36,822 bases of DNA from Natribacillus halophilus (GTDB lineage: Bacteria; Bacillota; Bacilli; Bacillales; Marinococcaceae), in assembly GCF_900100185.1 (NCBI RefSeq), contig NZ_FNEN01000012.1, forward strand, positions 1 to 36,822, written 5' to 3'. A program made the translations under genes and the position numbers. A model generated the notes under the pieces. It saw nothing but the letters and a program-made list of their open reading frames with translations, was not told the origin of the DNA and ran no database searches. Positions 16,623-24,683 of this stretch are shown here, piece by piece. Numbering within the stretch: the first letter of the stretch is position 1; every line of letters begins with the position of its first letter.

Positions 16623-17597
16623 TCATTCCCCCTGTTTCGTATCCAGCGGTTTGAGTTTGGCTTCAATTTGCTCTCTTTGGGGCTCCAGATATGGAGGCAA
16701 CGAGAGCGACTCCCCTAGATGGGCGAGGTCTTCATCGGTAGCAAAACCAGGGCCGTCAGTCGCCAGTTCAAAAAGGATGCCGTTCGGTTCGCGAAAATAA
16801 AGGGAGCGGAAGTAGTAACGCTCGACAAATCCGGAATTCGGCAATCCGGTATCGTTAATATGATTGATCCATTTCTTTAATTCTTCTTCGTCATCAACGC
16901 GAAACGCGACGTGATGAACGCCGCCCCGGCCCTGACGTTCAAACGGGAGTTCCGGCGCTTTGATGATATGCACTTCTGCGCCGGTTCCGCCTTCGCCGGT
17001 TTCAAACACGAGGACGTCGCCGTCACCGGCGGTATAGTCAGCATTTTCTTTTCTGCGAAAGCCCATGACTTTTGTCAAGATTTGAGCTGTAGGCTCGGGG
17101 TCACGGACAGTAAGGTAAATGGGGCCGAGGCCGATGATGCCATATGCCTGTGGCACCGGAGCTTTCTCCCACGGAACTCCGCCCAAAACGCCGGTATTAT
17201 TTTCATCAGAGACGAGAATGAGACGCTGGCCTTCAAAATCTTCAAAGGCAAGGGTGTTTCGTCCCGCGCGTATGCGGATGTCTTCATGGTCAACGCCATG
17301 CTCTTCAAACCGTTTCTTCCAATAGTCGAGGGCTTCGTCATTTTTCACCCTCAATGAGGTTCCGGATATACTGCTTGCTCCCCGGTAATTGGGCGCGGCC
17401 ATCGGGATCTCGAAAAACGTAAGCTCCGTTCCCGGATTCCCGCGCTCATCTCCGTAAAATAGGTGATAAACGCCGACATCATCCTGGTTGACGGTTTTCT
17501 TGACGAGCCGCATACCCATGACTTCGGTATAGAATTCCACGTTTTTGGCAGCATTGGCGGTGAGAGCCGAGAGATGGTGAATGCCTTTTAATTCCAT
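16623..17597 (-). CDS. mhqO: ring-cleaving dioxygenase, VOC family, MhqO-like
   Basis: The 324-residue protein is made of two vicinal-oxygen-chelate modules. Metal ligands are visible as His7-His8 (KGIHHLSAL), a second His pair in GVHHVAFRV (about residues 220-227) and Glu in ILFELATDG. FVERYYFRSLYFREPNG is the family signature before the last ligand. It is predicted to cleave hydroquinone-like aromatics with Fe(II) or another metal. The start ATG is four bases after the marR stop, and the ribosome site AGGAG lies inside marR. It is co-transcribed with the upstream MarR regulator and the downstream hydrolase. Confidence 0.85.
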   Translation of the reverse strand: MELKGIHHLSALTANAAKNVEFYTEVMGMRLVKKTVNQDDVGVYHLFYGDERGNPGTELTFFEIPMAAPNYRGASSISGTSLRVKNDEALDYWKKRFEEHGVDHEDIRIRAGRNTLAFEDFEGQRLILVSDENNTGVLGGVPWEKAPVPQAYGIIGLGPIYLTVRDPEPTAQILTKVMGFRRKENADYTAGDGDVLVFETGEGGTGAEVHIIKAPELPFERQGRGGVHHVAFRVDDEEELKKWINHINDTGLPNSGFVERYYFRSLYFREPNGILFELATDGPGFATDEDLAHLGESLSLPPYLEPQREQIEAKLKPLDTKQGE

Positions 17598-17601
17598 GTT
17601 T

Positions 17602-18036
17602 TTAAAAATTCTCCTGTTTTTGTAATTTCGTTAACAGCTCAAGCAGTTGTTTTTGTTCTTCCTTGCTTAACGCCTGGAATTGGGAGGCCTGGAATTGTTC
17701 TTGTTGGGGGACAACCTCTTGATAGAGGCGTTCTCCTTGTTCCGTCAGGGTAATGTATTTTGTTTTCCACTCTTGTCTGCGTGTTATTAATTCTCTATCT
17801 TCCATTTTCCTAATCAATTGCGTAATGTTGCCTTTGGAAACGAGTAATTTTTGGGCGAGTTCCTGTTGGGTGATCGGTTGATGAGCGCCGATTTGTACGA
17901 GGACGTCAAATTGGGCGATCGAGAGATCATAGGCAGCCAAGTGTTCGTTCGAGGCTTTTACGCTTTGATTATAGAAATGGGCAAGTCGGAACCATAGAAG
18001 CAGCCCCCGCTGCTTATCATGTTTGGATAATGTCAT
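17602..18036 (-). CDS. MarR-family transcriptional regulator of the mhqO-mhqD-like operon
   Basis: The 144-residue winged-helix protein has a DNA-reading part around QQELAQKLLVSKGNITQLIR and a wing near RRQEWKTKYITLTEQG. The start is ATG 18036, with AAGGAGG eight bases upstream; the frame extends six codons to a TTG with no ribosome site. As first gene of the operon it likely represses its own promoter. It has no conserved Cys at the N-terminus of the OhrR type, so sensing may be by ligand. It is less like MhqR than the regulator at 22567. Confidence 0.82.
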   Translation of the reverse strand: MTLSKHDKQRGLLLWFRLAHFYNQSVKASNEHLAAYDLSIAQFDVLVQIGAHQPITQQELAQKLLVSKGNITQLIRKMEDRELITRRQEWKTKYITLTEQGERLYQEVVPQQEQFQASQFQALSKEEQKQLLELLTKLQKQENF

Positions 18037-18059
18037 GGAGAACGCCTCCTTCAATCCTA

Positions 18060-18088
18060 AGTTTATAACTAAACTGATGAATTGTCAA
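18060..18088 (-). promoter_or_regulatory. promoter and palindromic operator of the marR-mhqO-mhqD operon
   Basis: On the minus strand, TTGACA (18088-18083) and TAAACT (18065-18060) are 17 bases apart. AGTTTA-TAAC-TAAACT (18060-18075) is a perfect 6-bp inverted repeat covering the -10, a fitting MarR operator. The promoter lies inside the last codons of the DUF4129 gene. Confidence 0.6.
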
Positions 18089-19283
18089 CATCGCGATCCA
18101 GATGATCTTTGATCTGCTCGGTTTCTGTGATGAACCATTCGGCATCATCGTGGTCGATGAGCTCGTTACCATACCTGGTGCATTCATAACATTGCAGGTA
18201 GGCTTCTTTCTGAACAGCGCTCATGTTATCGGTGATCCGATCCAACCAATCGGGGAGTGTTTCTCCGCCATCACGTCCGTATCCACGCTGACCGGCAAAT
18301 GCTTCAAGACGCGTGACCGCCTGCCGTACTTGATTGCCATAAGCGGAACTATATTCGATTTTTCGGGACGCCCGCTCAGGTTGCTTAATCTTTTTAGAGA
18401 AAATAATCGGAGAAGTAGAATGATCACCCTGATCGTTTGGGAGATTCCTCATTTTTTTAAAAATAAAGATGGCAGCGGCGATGAACAGTAGTAAGATGAC
18501 GACTGTCCCGATCCACTGGATATCAGCCGGCTCTCCGCCTCCTTGCAAAAGTTCTTCAAGCTCATTTTCCATGCCTTCTTCGCCTGGCTCGCTGGCAGGA
18601 TCTTCAGTATCGGAAGCAAGGACAGATATCAACCATTCCAATCCGTAAAAAATCGGAGCGACCAGATAGCTGATGAATTGTGCCGCCCGCTCTGTGGCTG
18701 CCTGAAATAAAGATTCAAAAAGCGGAAGAACCATGAGCAAAACTAAGATCACCGCGCCAAGCATGCCAAACCAGCCGCTCACCCAGGGAAGGGGGCGGGT
18801 GTATGTTTCTTTTTTCGTGACGTAAGTGCCTATGACGTATAAAATAACGCCCACGATCATGAGCACAAGATAAAGGAAAAGCTGCCCGCTAAAAGTTTCC
18901 CCGGCAGAGAACGTGTCATACCCCCAGGTGATCAGCAGCCAGAGGCTGATATAGACGAGAAAGCGTCCGGTTGAGAGATCTTCAGGGGTAAACGGACGCG
19001 AAGCCTGCACACGCCAGGGGGTGAGCAATAAAACGATCCCCATCCATACAAGGTCAAGGTTGAAAAGAAAAACCCCGAGGAAAGCGAGGAGAACATAGGC
19101 AGCACCCATCGTTATCCTTTGCCGTATCAAAACCGTTACTAAACTAACGATAAAAACAAATCCGATCATGGGAAGAATGGAGAAGGTCAGATCGGAGAAG
19201 GCATAAAAGAGATAGGTGATCCCCAAGATCAGATTGATATCAATGCCCATATAAAACACATGTAGAGCGTTACGCGTTTCCAT
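18069..19283 (-). CDS. DUF4129 membrane protein of the MoxR-DUF58 operon
   Basis: The 404-residue protein has about six membrane segments in residues 1-210, an acidic external loop (about 225-255), another membrane segment (about 258-278), and a cytoplasmic C-terminal DUF4129 region (about 320-385) with GRDGGETLPDWLDRI and CYECTRYG. In many bacteria DUF4129 is fused to a transglutaminase core; here the transglutaminase domain is absent and no such gene follows. It overlaps the DUF58 gene by 14 bases, with GAGGAGGGGG before the ATG. Its 3' end contains the promoter of the next operon. Confidence 0.8.
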   Translation of the reverse strand: METRNALHVFYMGIDINLILGITYLFYAFSDLTFSILPMIGFVFIVSLVTVLIRQRITMGAAYVLLAFLGVFLFNLDLVWMGIVLLLTPWRVQASRPFTPEDLSTGRFLVYISLWLLITWGYDTFSAGETFSGQLFLYLVLMIVGVILYVIGTYVTKKETYTRPLPWVSGWFGMLGAVILVLLMVLPLFESLFQAATERAAQFISYLVAPIFYGLEWLISVLASDTEDPASEPGEEGMENELEELLQGGGEPADIQWIGTVVILLLFIAAAIFIFKKMRNLPNDQGDHSTSPIIFSKKIKQPERASRKIEYSSAYGNQVRQAVTRLEAFAGQRGYGRDGGETLPDWLDRITDNMSAVQKEAYLQCYECTRYGNELIDHDDAEWFITETEQIKDHLDRDVDNSSV

Positions 19284-20484
19284 ATGCCCCCTCCTCCCTG
19301 TGCTTCAAGACCGTATAAGGCGCGAGATAAGCGGCTTCTCCATTGGAGGACCGTTCAAGCGTGCTTAAGGTTTGCCCTTTTTTCTCCAGGGTACGGAGTT
19401 GATGATCATCCGCAGGAAGGCGGCGGCCGACGTGAATCCAATGGGCGGGTTGTTGGCGTCGATACATTAAATCCGCGATCATTTTGGCATACGGAATCGT
19501 GAGCGTATTATGTTTCGTGATGCTCGCCAGTTGTTCCAGCATCTCGGCCAAGTGGCCCTCTCCGCCGCTCGGCGGGGTAAACAAATAGGGGACGCCGCCA
19601 TTGATCTGGCGGTTAATGGCAAGCCCAATCTCCAGATCATTTTGGATGCCAACGAAAGCTAAATAGGCACAATGTTCAATCAGCGCGTCTAAATCTCCGG
19701 TAATGCCATAGCCATCCGAGAGATTGACGCTGACCAGCATGCTTTGATCAGAAACCGTTTCATATTGTTTCGTCTGTAACTGCTGCATTTTTGCGGATGC
19801 TTTCCAGTGAATATCCTTGAAGTCGTCTCCATACTCGTAATTCCTCACGCCGGTGGGCATTAAGCGATCCCGGTATAAGGCGTAAGGTCGTGCAAAGGCT
19901 CCTTCATAAGGAGTGAGAGGCCGATGTTGTTCAGCGACGAATCGCTGCCCGGGAAGGACGACGGCTTCCTGGTTACCCTTCGTATCCAGTTCAACATGGA
20001 CGTTCCCAAGCCCTGTCCAGTTGGGAATTTTCAGGGAAACGGCGCGCACCCGGGCAATTCCGCGTGCGTGTGCGGTGAACGGGATCGTGACTGTCCGGGA
20101 TTGCTGCCGTCCGATGGAACATTTGGTTGCTACACGCTGAAGCCCGGTCGTCGTGTCTTCTGCCGCGACTGAAGGCGATTGGACGTATCCATCGAAGTCT
20201 ACCGTTAGCACACATTGAAAAATCGGTGGTCCGTCATTTTTCAATGTCAATGTAAAATAACCGTCATGGCCGATGAAATAGCGGTGTCTTTGCTTTTTTT
20301 CAAAAAGCTCCAGATTTCGTCCGAGCGAACGCAACATCCGCTGGGATAGAAGCATCCAGATAAAACCGAAAGCCGCGAGCGCGAACCATGCATAACTGCC
20401 TGAAAGAAATGCCACGAACGTTATGAGCGCGAATAAAATCAGCCCTGCTTCCGTTGCGTTTCCCGTTTCCACATGGCGGTTCAT
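19270..20484 (-). CDS. DUF58 domain protein
   Basis: The 404-residue protein has two N-terminal membrane segments (about 13-55) and a beta-rich region. The DUF58 core has GVRNYEYGDDFKDIHWKASA around residues 212-231, followed by a vWA-like domain. DUF58 proteins work with MoxR ATPases in assembling or activating partner complexes, probably at the membrane. The start overlaps the moxR stop by four bases. Confidence 0.88.
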   Translation of the reverse strand: MNRHVETGNATEAGLILFALITFVAFLSGSYAWFALAAFGFIWMLLSQRMLRSLGRNLELFEKKQRHRYFIGHDGYFTLTLKNDGPPIFQCVLTVDFDGYVQSPSVAAEDTTTGLQRVATKCSIGRQQSRTVTIPFTAHARGIARVRAVSLKIPNWTGLGNVHVELDTKGNQEAVVLPGQRFVAEQHRPLTPYEGAFARPYALYRDRLMPTGVRNYEYGDDFKDIHWKASAKMQQLQTKQYETVSDQSMLVSVNLSDGYGITGDLDALIEHCAYLAFVGIQNDLEIGLAINRQINGGVPYLFTPPSGGEGHLAEMLEQLASITKHNTLTIPYAKMIADLMYRRQQPAHWIHVGRRLPADDHQLRTLEKKGQTLSTLERSSNGEAAYLAPYTVLKHREEGAYGNA

Positions 20485-21419
20485 CGTTGTGAGCCTTCTT
20501 CGACCGGAACCGGGACATTTTCCAGCACTTCATTGAGGATATCTTCGACCGACTTTGTCATGTAGCCTTCCATTGACAGCAACAATCGATGAGCCACGGC
20601 ATAAGGGGCGATGGTCTGGATGTCGGTTGGTGTTACATACGCTCGTCCCTTGATAAAAGCGAGTCCCTTTGCAGCCCGCAACCAGGCAATCGTGCCCCGC
20701 GGGCTCACTCCGACGTTCAGCAGCGAATGGGTCCGTGTTTCCTGTACGAGCGCCAGCAAGTACGTTTCTACATCCCGATGAATGGTGATCCCTTCTACTT
20801 CCCGTTGCAGAGCTAAGATATCGTCCGCGTTCAGTACGGGAGGAGGCAGGTGTTCTCTTTGGCGCGCATGCCTTTGCAAAAGCGTTCTCTCCTCTTCAAA
20901 GGCCGGGTACGCCATCGGGATTTTCAGAAAAAACCGATCCAATTGCGCGGCCGGCAGCGAGTATGTACCTTGTTGGGATTCCACGGGGTTTTGCGTTGCG
21001 AGGACGAGAAAAGGCGCGGGAATCCCATGTGTTTCCCCGTCTATGGTTACTTGTTGTTCCTGCATGACTTCCAGCAGACTCGATTGTGTTTTCGGTGTGG
21101 CGCGATTCACTTCGTCGGCGAGCAAAATGTTCGTAAAGATCGGTCCCTTATGAAGATAAAAGGCCTGGTCCTGGGGATGAAAAAAACGAAGCTCCGTCAC
21201 ATCGCTCGGTAAAATGTCCGGCGTGAATTGAATGCGTTGAAAATCCACATTTATCACTTGCGCGAACGTTTTTGCCAACAATGTTTTCCCTGTGCCAGGC
21301 ACGCTTTCCAGTAATATATGACCGCCGTTGAAAAGCGCGACCAATGTGAGATCAATGACATTATCCTGCCCGATGATGATCTCCTGTAAGGCATCTTTCA
21401 TTCGTTGAATTCGCTTCAT
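20481..21419 (-). CDS. MoxR-family AAA+ ATPase
   Basis: The 312-residue cytoplasmic ATPase has Walker A at P41-G-T-G-K-T46 and Walker B LLADEVNRA with D102-E103. Sensor 1 lies in LVLATQNP and the MoxR motif EQQVTIDGETHGIPAPF is present. It is the first gene of the moxR-DUF58-DUF4129 operon. Such systems are chaperone-like and often linked to envelope or stress functions; the client here is unknown. Confidence 0.92.
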   Translation of the reverse strand: MKRIQRMKDALQEIIIGQDNVIDLTLVALFNGGHILLESVPGTGKTLLAKTFAQVINVDFQRIQFTPDILPSDVTELRFFHPQDQAFYLHKGPIFTNILLADEVNRATPKTQSSLLEVMQEQQVTIDGETHGIPAPFLVLATQNPVESQQGTYSLPAAQLDRFFLKIPMAYPAFEEERTLLQRHARQREHLPPPVLNADDILALQREVEGITIHRDVETYLLALVQETRTHSLLNVGVSPRGTIAWLRAAKGLAFIKGRAYVTPTDIQTIAPYAVAHRLLLSMEGYMTKSVEDILNEVLENVPVPVEEGSQR

Positions 21420-21524
21420 TTTCCAATCACCGCCATTTCCATTCTATTTTTTCACACAAATAGATGAATGAAAAGCACCGATAAAGGGTAAGGCAAAACA
21501 GAGACATCCGAAGGAGGCTGGACG

Positions 21525-22433
21525 ATGAACTATCGACAATTGGGAAATACAGACATACAGATTTCAGAAATAGGTTTGGGCACGATGAGTTTACCCCTCG
21601 ACCAGAAAAAAGCTACGGCCATCGTTGATGCAGCACTCGAGAAAGGCGTCAACTATTTCGACACCGCCGATTTGTATAAATACGGGGAAATTGAAGAGCT
21701 GCTCAGCAAGATTATCAAAGGCCGCCGCGATGATTTTATTTTAGCCTCCAAGGGAGGAAATCACTGGGAGAAGGGAAAAGACGACTGGTTTTGGGACCCG
21801 TCGAAGGCGTATATCAAAGAAGCCTGTAAGGCGAGTTTACAAAGGCTCGGGACCGATTATCTCGACGTTTACCAATTGCATGGTGGCACGATTGACGACC
21901 CCATCGATGAAACGATCGAAGCTTTCCAGGAACTTCAACAGGAAGGACTCATTCGCGAGTGGGGAATATCTTCAATCCGGCCAAATGTGATTAAAAGATA
22001 TGCCGATGCAGGCATTTCCAGTGTGATGATGCAGTATAGCTTGCTTGATAGGCGGCCGGAAGAGGCGATGCTCGATTTTCTGCACTCGCTCGGGATTAGT
22101 GTGATCGTTCGTGGCCCCGTTGCGAAAGGAATGCTGAGTGCGAAGGCAGAAGAAAAAGTTCCGGAAAATGGCTACCTCGGACATACCCGTGCGAAAGTGA
22201 TGCGTGCCGCCGAAAAAGTGCAGCAAACGCGAGGAAGAGAAGCAGCTGCACAAACGGCTATTCAATATGTGCTGAAGCACCCGGCTGTCACCTCGGTCGT
22301 CGCGGGAGCAAGTACGCCGCAGCAAGTGTTTGAAAATATCGGTGCTTCTGAATTGGAACCATTAACGGATGAAGAACACGCGCGCTTACAAGGAAGCATA
22401 CAGGCTGAAATCTATCAACAACACCGCAACTAG
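21525..22433 (+). CDS. aldo/keto reductase, YqkF-like
   Basis: The 302-residue NADPH-dependent oxidoreductase has the AKR tetrad D46 (YFDTAD), Y51, K76 (ASKGG) and H119 (QLHGG), and the cofactor-end motif VVAGASTPQQV. AAGGAGG lies at good spacing before the ATG. It is divergent from moxR and followed by an MhqR-type regulator and a quinone reductase. It may therefore serve carbonyl detoxification in the same stress response, though no shared promoter is evident. Confidence 0.85.
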   Translation: MNYRQLGNTDIQISEIGLGTMSLPLDQKKATAIVDAALEKGVNYFDTADLYKYGEIEELLSKIIKGRRDDFILASKGGNHWEKGKDDWFWDPSKAYIKEACKASLQRLGTDYLDVYQLHGGTIDDPIDETIEAFQELQQEGLIREWGISSIRPNVIKRYADAGISSVMMQYSLLDRRPEEAMLDFLHSLGISVIVRGPVAKGMLSAKAEEKVPENGYLGHTRAKVMRAAEKVQQTRGREAAAQTAIQYVLKHPAVTSVVAGASTPQQVFENIGASELEPLTDEEHARLQGSIQAEIYQQHRN

Positions 22434-22495
22434 AGGTGAGAGGTGGGAAACGAAGCTAAATGTTCGACGCGCGGACAGTATCTAAATGGTTATCG

Positions 22496-22542
22496 TTGAC
22501 AAAGAAGAAATACCTTGGTATGATTAATCTCGAAATCAAGAT
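22496..22542 (+). promoter_or_regulatory. promoter with MhqR-box-like operator before the mhqR-wrbA pair
   Basis: TTGACA (22496-22501) and TATGAT (22519-22524) are 17 bases apart. Directly after the -10 is ATCTCGAAATCAAGAT (22527-22542), an imperfect palindrome very close to the Bacillus subtilis MhqR operator (ATCTcgaAtTCgAGAT, from memory). Its position over the start site fits repression. Confidence 0.65.
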
Positions 22543-22566
22543 AAATCCGAAAGCAGTGACTTAATT

Positions 22567-22998
22567 ATGGAAGACAAAGATTTATCGTTAAAACTGCTCG
22601 TTGTGTTAATGAAGGCTGAGCATGCGATTGCAGATGCTACACAAGCCGATATGAAACGCTACGGGTTAACACCTTCCGAGTTCGCGGTTCTGGAATTGTT
22701 GTACCATAAAGGGGACCAACCGATTCAACAGCTTGGAAAACGCATTTTGTTAACGAGCGGAAGTCTCACCTATGTCGTTGACAAATTGGAGCAAAAAGAT
22801 CTGTTGAGCCGGGTGCGTTGTACCGAAGACCGTCGCGTCGTTTACGCTTCGATTAATGACAATGGCAAAGAACTGATGGCTCGCGTCTTTCCGCAGCATC
22901 GGGAGTCCGTCGATCAAATATTCGCGCGGCTGAACACGGAAGAAAAGGAAACGATGATCGAGTTGCTGAAACGAGTAGGGTTGGCTCTTGATGAGTAA
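22567..22998 (+). CDS. mhqR: MarR-family repressor, MhqR-like
   Basis: The 143-residue winged-helix protein resembles MhqR of Bacillus: SLKLLVVLMKAEHAI, FAVLELLYHKGDQPIQQLG, then LTYVVDKLEQKDLLSR and the wing TEDRRVVYASI. It presumably senses hydroquinones or electrophiles and represses the quinone-detoxification genes. The box at 22527-22542 implies autoregulation and control of the following WrbA gene. The ribosome site before ATG 22567 is poor, so the repressor may be made at a low level. Confidence 0.8.
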   Translation: MEDKDLSLKLLVVLMKAEHAIADATQADMKRYGLTPSEFAVLELLYHKGDQPIQQLGKRILLTSGSLTYVVDKLEQKDLLSRVRCTEDRRVVYASINDNGKELMARVFPQHRESVDQIFARLNTEEKETMIELLKRVGLALDE

Positions 22999-23035
22999 AA
23001 TAGCTGTGAATGCTTAAAACATAGGAGGTTATAAA

Positions 23036-23644
23036 ATGAGTAACGTGAAAGTAGCTGTGATCTACTACAGCTCCACAGGTACCAATTATCAGTTGGCGCG
23101 CTGGGCAGAAGAAGCGTTAAAAGAAGCCGGACATGAAGTGAAAGTTGCGCGTGCACAGGAGCTTGCCCCGGCTGAAGCCATCGCGCAAAATCCGGCCTGG
23201 GAGCAGCACCTGGAAGAAACGAAAGACGTTCCCGTGGCGTCACCGGATGATCTGGACTGGGCAGACGCCTTTATTTTCAGCACACCGACCCGTTTTGGAA
23301 ACGTCCCGGCGCAAGTCAAGCAACTCCTCGATCAAGCGGGCGGGCTCTGGGGGCAAGGAAAACTTGTCAACAAAGTCGTCAGCGGCATGTCTTCGGCCAT
23401 GAACCCGCACGGCGGCCAAGAAGCAACCGTCAAGTCGCTTTACACGACGATGATGCACTGGGGAGCCATCATTGTTCCGCCGGGATACACCAGTGAAGCG
23501 GCTTTCACTTCCGGCGGGAATCCATACGGAAACTCCGTGACGGTCGATGGCGAAGGCAATATGCAGGAAGATGTGGAACAAGTGGTCAAGGACCAGGCGA
23601 AACGCACAGCACAAGTTGCCGGCTGGGTGAAAAACGGCCAGTAA
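23036..23644 (+). CDS. wrbA: NAD(P)H:quinone oxidoreductase, WrbA type
   Basis: The 202-residue flavodoxin-like protein has the FMN phosphate loop SSTGTNYQLA (residues 12-21), then STPTRFGNVPAQVKQ and GMSSAMNPHGGQEAT. It should reduce quinones by two electrons and so avoid semiquinones. AGGAGG precedes the ATG. It lies 37 bases after the mhqR-like gene and is probably co-transcribed, ending at a strong terminator. Confidence 0.9.
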   Translation: MSNVKVAVIYYSSTGTNYQLARWAEEALKEAGHEVKVARAQELAPAEAIAQNPAWEQHLEETKDVPVASPDDLDWADAFIFSTPTRFGNVPAQVKQLLDQAGGLWGQGKLVNKVVSGMSSAMNPHGGQEATVKSLYTTMMHWGAIIVPPGYTSEAAFTSGGNPYGNSVTVDGEGNMQEDVEQVVKDQAKRTAQVAGWVKNGQ

Positions 23645-23653
23645 TAAGAAAAG

Positions 23654-23690
23654 AAACCAAGCCTGATTTCAGGCTTGGTTTTTTCATGAG
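23654..23690. terminator. bidirectional terminator between wrbA and aldo/keto reductase
   Basis: AAACCAAGCCTG (23654-23665) and CAGGCTTGGTTT (23670-23681) form a 12-bp stem with loop ATTT. A T-run follows on the plus strand and TTTCTTTTCTT on the minus strand, so it serves both convergent genes. Confidence 0.9.
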
Positions 23691-24616
23691 AAGATCTCAT
23701 CAATCTGCTCAATCTCGTTTTCAGTCAGGTTAACCTCGGCCACTTTTAAGTTATTCGTGACTTGTTCCGGGCGTTTAGCGCCGGGAATAATCGCGTCAAG
23801 CGACGCTCGGGAGAAGTACCAGGCGAGAACAATGTGCGCCACTTCTTCCCCTTTTGCATTTGCGATGTCACGTATTCGCTCGACTTTTTCCAGATTTCGT
23901 TTAAAATTCTCGCCCTGAAAGGCGGGTTTTTTCGCACGTAAATCCGTAAACGTTGCGTTTTCGTCATATTTGCCCGCCAGGAGGCCGGCTTCGAGGGGGA
24001 AATACGGGATGAACGTAATGTTTTCCTGAGCCGTATATGGGAGCAAATCCTGTTCGGCTTCCCGCGCGAGGAGATTGTATTCGGATTGAAGAACGTCAAC
24101 ATAGCCGTCTTTGTTCGCTTCTTGCAGCAAGTCAATATTGAAATTGGATACGCCGATGGCGCGAATCTTTCCTTCATCTTTCAAGTCTTTTAATGCGCCG
24201 ACGGCTTCAGCTTTCGGTGTGTCTTCATCAGCGTAGTGGATGTAAAATAAATCGATATGGTCGGTTTTGAGCCGACGCAGACTGTCGTCGACGGCTTGCT
24301 TCAAGAAGGCCGGCGAATTGTCCATGACCACTTCTTCTTCGACGAATTTATGGGCGCCTTTCGTTGCGAGCACAATCTCCTCTCGCTTATATTCAGCCAT
24401 CACCTCGCCGATGAGTTCCTCTGAGCGCCCCAAGCCGTAGAAGTAAGCGGTATCGAGGTGATTGATGCCATTGTCGAGCGCCTCGCGGACAACGTTTTTG
24501 CCTTGCTCTTCATCAAGGGCGTCCGGATAAATGTTATGCCCGCCAACCGCGTTTGTGCCCAGGCCGACGGGATGGACGGCAACGTCAGATTTGCCTAGAT
24601 AAATATGATGGGTCAT
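23684..24616 (-). CDS. aldo/keto reductase, IolS/YhdN-like
   Basis: The 310-residue reductase has D55 ([10 protein letters not shown]), Y60, K86 (ATKGAH) and H127 (FYIHYAD), plus the motif [15 protein letters not shown] and a C-terminal [11 protein letters not shown] cofactor loop. AGGGGGAAC precedes the start. It belongs to the general-stress oxidoreductase group. The substrate is not defined. It is transcribed towards wrbA and shares the terminator. Confidence 0.87.
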   Translation of the reverse strand: MTHHIYLGKSDVAVHPVGLGTNAVGGHNIYPDALDEEQGKNVVREALDNGINHLDTAYFYGLGRSEELIGEVMAEYKREEIVLATKGAHKFVEEEVVMDNSPAFLKQAVDDSLRRLKTDHIDLFYIHYADEDTPKAEAVGALKDLKDEGKIRAIGVSNFNIDLLQEANKDGYVDVLQSEYNLLAREAEQDLLPYTAQENITFIPYFPLEAGLLAGKYDENATFTDLRAKKPAFQGENFKRNLEKVERIRDIANAKGEEVAHIVLAWYFSRASLDAIIPGAKRPEQVTNNLKVAEVNLTENEIEQIDEIFS

Positions 24617-24683
24617 AGGTATGTTCCCCCTGTCAATAATATAGTATACCGATCAGCATTTAATACTATAACACACCATAGGC

